The notes under the pieces are model-generated. The model searched no databases. It saw nothing but the letters and a program-made list of their open reading frames with translations, and was not told where the DNA came from. Shown piece by piece: positions 7,359 through 13,047 of a DNA stretch of 15,259 nt. This DNA is from Dehalococcoidia bacterium (GTDB lineage Bacteria; Chloroflexota; Dehalococcoidia; E44-bin15): positions 1 to 15,259 of the forward strand of contig JAGMCC010000010.1 in the NCBI GenBank assembly GCA_023129355.1. The letters are read 5' to 3'. Each line of letters begins with the position of its first letter. Position 1 is the stretch's first letter. Both the position numbers and the translations under genes were made by a program.

Positions 7359-8816
7359 GCAGCCTTTCTTTATGACGTCGATTATACGCTCTATTCTGCC
7401 CTTCTTCGAGGGATGGGACAGCGTGTCCCGGTGGCCGATAAGGCATGACGAGGACTCAAAAATGGTATCTATAACCGTTAAGTTGTGCCTCGCTAAGGTT
7501 TCCCCGGTCTCGGTGTTTTCGATGAGCAGGTCGGCATCCTCGGGGAGAAAAGCCTCGCTTGCCCCCCAGGTGGGGATTATCTTATAGCGCTCCAGGCGAT
7601 TATCCCGGGCATACTTATCGGCGATGTTCACATACTCCGAAGCCACCCTGAGGGTGGGAAGAAGACCTCCCCTTACCATTTCCCTCAAGCCATGGGCATC
7701 ACGAGCAGGCAAATCTTCGCTGACCACAGCAACCACGGTTACCTTTCCGAATCCCAGTTTCAAGATTTCCTTCACCGGGCTTGAGGGAAAGCGATAGAGG
7801 TGATCGCTAAGCCAATCCTGGCCGGTGATCGCCAGATCAAAGTTCTCATTTGCCACCTGGAGGGGCATATCCTGAGGCCTGATCACCTTGATCGTCACTC
7901 CGGGCAAATCAATGGTCGGCCTGCGAGTGGCCTTTTCGCTCTCCCCACGCTCCCCACCCTCACCCATTTCACCCGAATACCCCTGGATGTTGAGGCCGGC
8001 TTTTTTAAGGAATCCTGCAGCCGGTTCTAACAGGTGCCCATCGGGCAGGGCGAGGCGAACTTTTTCGCTCTCTCCGCCCTCTATCTCACCCCCCACCTCT
8101 TCACCCTCGGTTACTTTTTCGCCCTTTGCCTCACCAACAGCAGGCAAAACTGTCTCCGCTTCAGTTTCCGCCTCAAAGGGTTGCAAGCATGTCAGAAGCT
8201 CGCTCCGATGAGCTTTTGCCAGGCCATCCCTATTGGCGATTAGGAAAGCACTTGAGGTGAGAATCCTCGCTAGTGAAAACAGGTTGTAGCTCGCAAGGTT
8301 TCCCGCCGTGGTTTCGGCGATTATTGCCAGGTCGGCGCTCTCCGGGGGGTAGACCTCACCAGCCCCCCATATGGGGAGAACGCTGAATCGCCTTAATCTC
8401 TGCCTGAGGGCAAATGATTCCGCTAGGTTCTGATACTCGCTTACGATGCGCACCCGATTAAATCCATCGTTGATCCCCCCTATTGAGGAGATCCGGGAAC
8501 GGCCGCTGGCGACCACGCAAAGATCGCTCCTGCCATACCCCAGGTCCATTACCTTCACCAGGTCGCTACTGGGGTATTTCGCCAAGAGCTCCGCCACCCA
8601 GTCCAGCCCGCAGATCCCCAAATCATAATTTCCAATAGCCACCTGAATGGGTATATCTCGCTCCTGGAACACCTTAAAAAACAGGTCGGGGAATCTGGAT
8701 GATTTGAGGCGATAGGAGCGCGACCGCTCATTATACCCCTCAGGCCCGAGCCCCGCTCTCTCAAGCAAAGCCGCAGTATCCTTTAAGAGTCGCCCCTTCG
8801 GTAAAGCCAGCTTCAC
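7356..8816 (-). CDS. hisG: ATP phosphoribosyltransferase, tandem two-domain HisG
   Basis: HisG condenses ATP with PRPP, the first and feedback-controlled step of histidine synthesis. This 486-residue protein holds two HisG catalytic domains: residues 1-215 and about 253-486. They share the layout LALPxGxLL, then FDL/YDLxIxGxDW, SEYxN, WGAxE and ADLxI. Domain 1 has the canonical N-terminal ALPKGRLL, but its PRPP loop is degenerate (IAETTAGNL). Domain 2 has the canonical loop (ENTETGETL, 433-441), but its N-terminal motif reads ALPDGHLL. The linker (217-252) and a site at 282-297 are charged low-complexity insertions. No long-form ACT-like regulatory domain is seen, which fits a HisZ-dependent short HisG. 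The GTG start overlaps the hisZ TGA as GTGA; GGAGA lies 7 bases upstream. Confidence 0.93.
   Translation of the reverse strand: MKLALPKGRLLKDTAALLERAGLGPEGYNERSRSYRLKSSRFPDLFFKVFQERDIPIQVAIGNYDLGICGLDWVAELLAKYPSSDLVKVMDLGYGRSDLCVVASGRSRISSIGGINDGFNRVRIVSEYQNLAESFALRQRLRRFSVLPIWGAGEVYPPESADLAIIAETTAGNLASYNLFSLARILTSSAFLIANRDGLAKAHRSELLTCLQPFEAETEAETVLPAVGEAKGEKVTEGEEVGGEIEGGESEKVRLALPDGHLLEPAAGFLKKAGLNIQGYSGEMGEGGERGESEKATRRPTIDLPGVTIKVIRPQDMPLQVANENFDLAITGQDWLSDHLYRFPSSPVKEILKLGFGKVTVVAVVSEDLPARDAHGLREMVRGGLLPTLRVASEYVNIADKYARDNRLERYKIIPTWGASEAFLPEDADLLIENTETGETLARHNLTVIDTIFESSSCLIGHRDTLSHPSKKGRIERIIDVIKKGC
7931..7976 (-). repeat. Purine-rich low-complexity insertion in HisG domain 2
   Basis: The coding strand is almost all G and A here and encodes residues 282-297, rich in Gly and Glu and ending in GESEK. 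Aligning domain 2 with domain 1 between the GY turn and the conserved P-x-Q-V-A segment shows about 10 extra residues. The plus-strand core TTTTCGCTCTCC (7933-7944) recurs almost exactly in the linker at 8062-8075. Confidence 0.65.
8058..8135 (-). repeat. Purine-rich low-complexity linker between the HisG domains
   Basis: The coding strand is a G/A-rich tract encoding a Glu/Gly/Lys-rich linker that ends GGESEK directly before domain 2. It contains three cores shared with other sites in the his operon: the TTTTTCGCTCTC type (8061-8072), ACCTCTTCACC (8095-8105) and TTTTTCGCCCTTTG (8115-8128), all given on the plus strand. Confidence 0.65.
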
Positions 8817-10048
8817 CTGGAATTCTCCATTACCTGCCTAATCTCCGCTTCGGAGGTTAATTCACACTTTCCTCCGGTAGCCTGATCGGTTAAGCGGAAG
8901 AGGCCCTCTCCTGATACCGAAAGAAGCCATCGAAAATCACCCATTGCCTTCTGTCCCTGGTCAAGCGCAACGAGGTAGCCTGCCTCCCTCAGGGAGCGCG
9001 CTACCTCAAAGCTGGACTTGAGCCCCGTCACATCGCCGTCTTGGGAACGTACCAGAATCCTTGAGACAGGGCGCTCCTCTAGCTTCACCAGATCCATCAA
9101 TTGATCCACATATAGCGCAAAACCCGATGCCGGAATGGGAGGGCCGCCCACTAGCGAGATCAGGTCATCGTATCTGCCCCCTCCCCCCACCTGCTCTTTG
9201 GAGATATAGAACTGAAACATCACCCCGGTATAGTATTCAAAACCCCTACCCGAGGCGATATCGACCTGGTAAGGGCAATCCATGGCGCCAAGCAGCTCGG
9301 CAATGCTGGCCAGGTCTCTCAGGCTGGGCTCAAACCTGGGCAAGGCATTTCCCAGGAGGGTCCTGACGTTCTCCAAAAAGCCCGGCGAGCTTTCCGTGAC
9401 ATCCAGTAAAAGGGCCAGCGCCCTCTTCAGGTCAACATCCTCGGTCTCAATCTCGCCCAACGCCTTTATATTCCCCTCCAGAACCTGGTCGAATATCTGA
9501 GTCTGCTCCGCAGCCCCCAATCCTAGCTCCCCAATAAGCGTCTTAATCAAGCCGGCGTGGGATAGCCTTACCTCCAGTGGACCGAGTCCCAGCTTTCCCA
9601 GCACCTCCGTTGCTAGAAGCACAAGCTCCACGTCGGCGAGGGGCTGGCTAGTTCCGATGAGCTCAACACCGCACTGCCAGCGCTCTCTCCGTTCCTTTCC
9701 CGTTTCTTCAAAGGTAAAGGTGTTTCCAACATATGAAAGCCGCGAGATCTCGCCACCTGTTAGGTTTTCCAGGAAGAGTCTCACGGTGGGGATGGTGCCC
9801 TCTGGCCGCAATACCACCCTCTCACCACTCCAGCCATCCCAGTCGAGGAAGGAATACACCCTGCCAAGCATGCCGGGGGTCAGCGTCCCAGTTGCGGTGA
9901 AAAGATGGAGATACTCCAGCGTTGGGGTTCTCACCTCCTCATAGCCCCACTTCAACGAGCAGTGTCGAAACACCTCCTCGATCTGCCGAAACTTCACAAT
10001 GTCATCGGGAAGCAGGTCACGCATCCCTTTACACCGGGGCACCTTCAT
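8813..10048 (-). CDS. hisZ: HisZ, ATP phosphoribosyltransferase regulatory subunit (histidyl-tRNA synthetase paralogue)
   Basis: This 411-residue class II aminoacyl-tRNA-synthetase-like protein shows RPEGTIPTVR (81-90), WQCGVELIG (124-132), ASGRGFEYYTGVMF (265-278) and GGGGRYDDLI (288-297), all found in the HisS/HisZ catalytic core. It starts the his operon directly before a HisG that lacks its own regulatory domain, which argues for HisZ, the subunit that activates short HisG and senses histidine. The motif-2 loop reads TFEETGKERRERW rather than the Arg-rich HisS version, also favouring HisZ. Residues about 326-411 form a C-terminal domain resembling a degenerate anticodon-binding domain; many HisZ proteins lack this, so a true HisS cannot be fully excluded. 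ATG 10048 has AAGG/GGTAGG just upstream. Confidence 0.85.
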   Translation of the reverse strand: MKVPRCKGMRDLLPDDIVKFRQIEEVFRHCSLKWGYEEVRTPTLEYLHLFTATGTLTPGMLGRVYSFLDWDGWSGERVVLRPEGTIPTVRLFLENLTGGEISRLSYVGNTFTFEETGKERRERWQCGVELIGTSQPLADVELVLLATEVLGKLGLGPLEVRLSHAGLIKTLIGELGLGAAEQTQIFDQVLEGNIKALGEIETEDVDLKRALALLLDVTESSPGFLENVRTLLGNALPRFEPSLRDLASIAELLGAMDCPYQVDIASGRGFEYYTGVMFQFYISKEQVGGGGRYDDLISLVGGPPIPASGFALYVDQLMDLVKLEERPVSRILVRSQDGDVTGLKSSFEVARSLREAGYLVALDQGQKAMGDFRWLLSVSGEGLFRLTDQATGGKCELTSEAEIRQVMENSR

Positions 10049-10076
10049 TCCTACCGCCTTTTACAAAGCTTCGATT

Positions 10077-10105
10077 ATTCTACACTAATATAGTTCCGCC
10101 TTCAA
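10077..10105 (-). promoter_or_regulatory. Probable sigma-70-type promoter of the his operon
   Basis: On the minus strand, TTGAAG (10105-10100) and TAGAAT (10082-10077) are separated by exactly 17 bases. The -10 matches consensus at 5 of 6 positions and the -35 at 4 of 6. Transcription would start near 10070, giving a leader of only about 22 bases before hisZ. That leaves no room for a his attenuator or T-box, so control by HisZ/HisG feedback or a repressor is more likely. Confidence 0.6.
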
Positions 10106-10150
10106 CAATGCGGCTTGATGAGCTTGTTCAGATAGATAGGTGACCGCCCA

Positions 10151-10342
10151 CCGTCATTGCGAGACGCTTTACGATAAATCAACCGCGGTGAGGAGTAGAG
10201 GAGAAGATGTACGTAATACACTGTAGGTTTTACTGCGGAGGTTCTATGAAAGGGAGTGCCTCGACCCCGAGGCCGCCAGGTCGGCCGACACTTCGGCCTA
10301 GATCGGGGGATGCTTCGGCCTAAATCTGGGTCGCGATGACGG
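10151..10342. repeat. Degenerate 192-bp element with terminal inverted repeats (MITE/REP-like)
   Basis: The left end CCGTCATTGCGA (10151-10162) and right end TCGCGATGACGG (10331-10342) are inverted repeats with one mismatch in 12. Ends of the form CGTCATTGCGA resemble short dispersed intergenic repeats seen in many bacterial genomes. Inside are a perfect hairpin GCCTCG-ACCC-CGAGGC (10258-10273), an 8-base palindrome TCGGCCGA (10281-10288) and an 18-base direct repeat at 10291-10308 and 10313-10330 matching at 16 of 18 positions. No transposase is encoded. It lies between the his and nfeD promoters. Confidence 0.5.
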
Positions 10343-10395
10343 GTTCAGCAAACGAGTGATAATGTATCACCAATGTAATGGATGAGCACACTTGA

Positions 10396-10424
10396 TTGTA
10401 AAAAGACCACGACACAGCTATAAT
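10396..10424 (+). promoter_or_regulatory. Probable sigma-70-type promoter of nfeD-slipin
   Basis: A perfect -10 TATAAT at 10419-10424 is preceded, after a 17-base spacer, by TTGTAA at 10396-10401. The start point would be near 10431, about 22 bases before the nfeD ATG. Confidence 0.65.
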
Positions 10425-10452
10425 GAATTGATAATATGCGGTGGCATCTGGT

Positions 10453-11751
10453 ATGAGAAAGCTTTGGCTTTTACTTATAGCGCTCGGGTTGCTCATCCTC
10501 TTTATACCCGGTGAAGCAAGCGCTGCCAACCCTCAGGTGGATGTCCTCAGGGTTGAGGGGACGGTCAACCCTGTCCTCGCTGGCTATATTGACCGCGGGA
10601 TAGGACTGGCTGAGGAGCATGGCGCCACCGCCTGTATTATTGAGATGGATACACCCGGGGGACTTGATAGCGCCATGCGCGACATTGTGAAGCGTATCCT
10701 GGAGGCCGATGTCCCGGTAGTGGTCTATGTGCCACCGGGATGCAGGGCTGCCTCGGCGGGGGCCTTTATCACTCTGGCATCTCATGTAGCGGCGATGGCA
10801 CCGGGCACCGGGATCGGCGCTGCCCACCCCGTGGCCCTGGGCGAGGATGGGATGGATGAGACCATGGAGGAGAAGGTGGTCAACGATGCCGTCGCTTATA
10901 TTATAAGTATCGCCGAGGCGAGAGGCCGCAATGCTGACTGGGCCGAGGCTGCGGTAAGGGAGAGCAGGTCAAGCCCCGCCTCGGAGGCCCTGGAGCTGGG
11001 GGTTATCGATATTGTGGCCGATAATTTGGATGATCTCCTCCTCCAGCTTGATGGACGGCAGGTGACACTCTTAAGCGGAGAGGAGGTCACGCTGCAGACC
11101 GATAGTGCTGAGATAAATTACACCGACATGGGGGCCATAGAGCGCTTTCTCTTCACCATCGCCGACCCAAATATCGCCTACATCCTGCTGAGCCTGGGGA
11201 TGCTTGGAATTATGCTAGAGCTATACAATCCGGGGGCGATCTTCCCCGGGGTTGTGGGTGCCATCTGTCTTTTGCTTTCCTTCTATTCCTTAGGGATGCT
11301 CCCGGTTAACTATACGGGGGTGTTACTGATCGTACTCGCCTTTGGGCTCTTTGTAGCTGAGGTTTTCATCACCAGTCATGGGTTGCTTGCCCTGGGCGGC
11401 ATCGCTTCATTAACCGTGGGCTCGATGACCTTGATGGGCAGCCCCTATTTTCAGATTAATCCTGGAGTCATCGCCGGGGTGGTGATCGTGGTCAGCGTCG
11501 TTTGCGTATTTGTCATCGGGGCCATCGTGCGAACCCACCGAAGGCGACAGCAGACGGGGCGAGAGGCGATGGTGGGCATGGTGGCGGTCGCCAAAACAAA
11601 CCTTGATCCAACAGGAACCGTGTTCGTACACGGGGAACGCTGGCAGGCCACAGTGGATGAAGGAAAGGTCGAGCCAGGAGAGGAGGTGGTGATAACCAAG
11701 GTCGAGGGCTTAAGACTAAGTGTAACCAAGAAAAATAGAGGAGGTGAATAA
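10453..11751 (+). CDS. NfeD family membrane-bound serine protease (ClpP-class)
   Basis: This 432-residue, full-length NfeD starts with a cleavable-looking signal peptide (RK, then a hydrophobic core, then ASA-AN around residue 24). A ClpP-class/SppA-like protease domain follows: MDTPGGLDSAMRDIV (65-79), AASAGAFI with the likely nucleophile S101 (99-106), and K141 in EEKVVNDA as the partner of a Ser-Lys dyad, as described for archaeal homologues. About four hydrophobic segments lie between residues 241 and 360. A C-terminal OB-fold domain (about 370-425) contains REAMVGMVAVA and GERWQATV. I chose ATG 10453 with GGTGG 8 bases upstream; a GTG at 10441 would add four residues before the signal peptide. 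The slipin gene follows 2 bases after its stop. Homologous pairs cleave and organise membrane stomatins. Confidence 0.93.
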   Translation: MRKLWLLLIALGLLILFIPGEASAANPQVDVLRVEGTVNPVLAGYIDRGIGLAEEHGATACIIEMDTPGGLDSAMRDIVKRILEADVPVVVYVPPGCRAASAGAFITLASHVAAMAPGTGIGAAHPVALGEDGMDETMEEKVVNDAVAYIISIAEARGRNADWAEAAVRESRSSPASEALELGVIDIVADNLDDLLLQLDGRQVTLLSGEEVTLQTDSAEINYTDMGAIERFLFTIADPNIAYILLSLGMLGIMLELYNPGAIFPGVVGAICLLLSFYSLGMLPVNYTGVLLIVLAFGLFVAEVFITSHGLLALGGIASLTVGSMTLMGSPYFQINPGVIAGVVIVVSVVCVFVIGAIVRTHRRRQQTGREAMVGMVAVAKTNLDPTGTVFVHGERWQATVDEGKVEPGEEVVITKVEGLRLSVTKKNRGGE

Positions 11752-11753
11752 AA

Positions 11754-12515
11754 ATGGATTATCTGATAATTGTTGGCGTAGTGGCGGCGCTGTTACTCAT
11801 CCTGCTGCCAGCGGCCATAAAGATCGTCTACCAGTATGAGGCTGGCGTGGTGTTTCGGCTGGGCCGATTGGAGAGGACGAGAGGACCGGGGATACGCTTT
11901 ATCATCCCCTTCCTCGACCGCATGCGCAAGATAGACACCCGGGTGATCACCATGGATGTGCCCTCTCAGGAGGCGATCACCAGGGACAATGTAACGCTGA
12001 AGGTGAATGCAGTGGTCTACTTCAGGGTGATGCACCCGGAGGCTGCTGTAGTTGAGGTCTATGACTATCAGCTGGCCACCTACCAGATTGCCCAGACCAC
12101 CTTGAGGAGTGTGCTGGGCCAATCCGAGCTTGATGACCTGCTGGCGCACCGCGAGAAGATAAATCAGCAGCTTCAGCAGATCATCGATGAACAGACGGAG
12201 CCCTGGGGGATCAAGGTGAGTGTGGTGGAGGTAAAGGATGTGGAGCTTCCCAGCACAATGCAGCGAGCGATGGCGGCACAGGCTGAGGCAGAGAGGGAGA
12301 GGAGAGCCAAGATCATCCACGCTGAGGGCGAGCTGCAGGCTTCTGAAAAGTTAGCTGAGGCGGGCGCAATAATCGGCAAGGAGCCGACAACACTGCAATT
12401 GCGCTATCTACAGACCCTAACCGAGATCGCCACCGAGAAGACCCAAACTCTGGTATTCCCCCTGCCCCTGGATCTGCTCAGCGCCTTCATGCCAAAGAAG
12501 GATAAGACAGAATAA
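11754..12515 (+). CDS. Slipin (stomatin/prohibitin-like SPFH protein)
   Basis: This 253-residue protein has one N-terminal membrane segment (about residues 4-25), then the SPFH domain beginning YEAGVVFRLGRLERTRGPG and continuing through VPSQEAITRDNVTLKVNAVVYFRV. After it comes a charged alpha-helical coiled-coil segment (AMAAQAEAERERRAKIIHAEGE) and a hydrophobic C-terminal patch (TLVFPLPLDLLSAFMP), where NfeD-type proteases are reported to cut the archaeal homologue. Slipins form membrane microdomain scaffolds. It begins 2 bases after the nfeD stop, and GAGGAGGTG overlapping the end of nfeD gives a strong SD, so the two are co-transcribed and translationally coupled. I see no other operon member downstream. 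Confidence 0.95.
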   Translation: MDYLIIVGVVAALLLILLPAAIKIVYQYEAGVVFRLGRLERTRGPGIRFIIPFLDRMRKIDTRVITMDVPSQEAITRDNVTLKVNAVVYFRVMHPEAAVVEVYDYQLATYQIAQTTLRSVLGQSELDDLLAHREKINQQLQQIIDEQTEPWGIKVSVVEVKDVELPSTMQRAMAAQAEAERERRAKIIHAEGELQASEKLAEAGAIIGKEPTTLQLRYLQTLTEIATEKTQTLVFPLPLDLLSAFMPKKDKTE

Positions 12516-12605
12516 GCCTAGTTTGAGGGCCTGAACCGAGAAAGGCGGTGGCGGCATGACTGTCATTGGGCAAGCCCTCTTATTCGCCACAGGGGGTGGG
12601 CAGGG

Positions 12606-12842
12606 GTGGAGCCCTTGATAGTGATACCTTTGGGTGATTTCACCCAGGTCGCTAGGTCGATACGAGCATTCTTATAGTCCGACCGGCCGGACCGCGCATT
12701 ATCCCTCGATTACATAGGGAAGTATGATGCCATCCCTATGCCTGCCACCACCCTTGAAGAGCATAGTCGTCGCCTTGGCGATAATATCTATGTAGCTTCC
12801 GTCTCCCAGGACACACCTGAGGCAGATACAACCTCAAAATGA
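12606..12842 (+). pseudogene. Possible coding remnant with an in-frame TAG
   Basis: From GTG 12606, with an SD-like AGGGGGTG ending 7 bases upstream, one frame reads protein-like sequence (EPLIVIPLGDFTQVAR). It meets a single TAG at 12675-12677, then continues in the same frame as LSLDYIGKYDAIPMP and TTLEEHSRRLGDNIYVASVS to a TGA at 12840-12842, 78 codons in all. Codon usage and residue mix look like real protein on both sides of the TAG. I do not recognise the family. A nonsense-mutated small gene or a fragment of a larger one is most likely; chance is possible. Confidence 0.3.
12713..12740. repeat. Perfect 8-bp inverted repeat
   Basis: CATAGGGA at 12713-12720 and TCCCTATG at 12733-12740 are exact reverse complements separated by 12 bases. 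The layout could fit a dimeric regulator site or a hairpin, but it lies inside the possible coding remnant and more than 300 bases before the AOR gene. A second stem, TGGGTG-ATTT-CACCCA (12631-12646), lies about 70 bases upstream of it. Neither is followed by a T-run. Confidence 0.35.
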
Positions 12843-12967
12843 TTCTCGTGGGGTTTTGATAGCTGAACCTTGGCTCTTTTGTATAAGCCATAACTTAGCC
12901 TCCTTGCTGCTTGGAATCTACTGCCAACCAGGCATCCCGTCAAGTTCAAACCAAAAAGCATTGATGA
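12843..12967. other. Intergenic stretch with no recognised content
   Basis: Between the possible coding remnant and the candidate AOR promoter I see no convincing gene, repeat or terminator on either strand. The 111-codon minus-strand reading that crosses it runs into the 5' end of the AOR gene and has no recognisable features. Confidence 0.4.
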
Positions 12968-12996
12968 TTGACACGGGGCTTGGAAGTTAATAGTCT
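12968..12996 (+). promoter_or_regulatory. Candidate promoter of the AOR-family gene
   Basis: A perfect -35 TTGACA at 12968-12973 is followed after 17 bases by TAGTCT (12991-12996), a weak -10 matching at only 3 of 6 positions. A weak -10 behind a strong -35 often needs an activator, though this is inference. The leader would be about 45 bases. Confidence 0.4.
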
Positions 12997-13047
12997 TTAG
13001 CAGGCTGATAATAATATCCCCTACAATAAGGTGAATTGGAGGAGCAA

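Noticed and set aside
10049..10076. His leader attenuator or T-box
   Set aside because: The predicted leader is about 22 bases with no His-codon run or alternative stems.
12631..12646. TGGGTG-ATTT-CACCCA stem as the slipin terminator
   Set aside because: It is over 100 bases past the stop and lacks a T-run on either strand.
12675..12677. TAG decoded as pyrrolysine
   Set aside because: purB, the TIR gene, purC, the MBL gene, hisB, the phospholipase-like gene and birA all end in TAG, so routine recoding is unlikely without further evidence.
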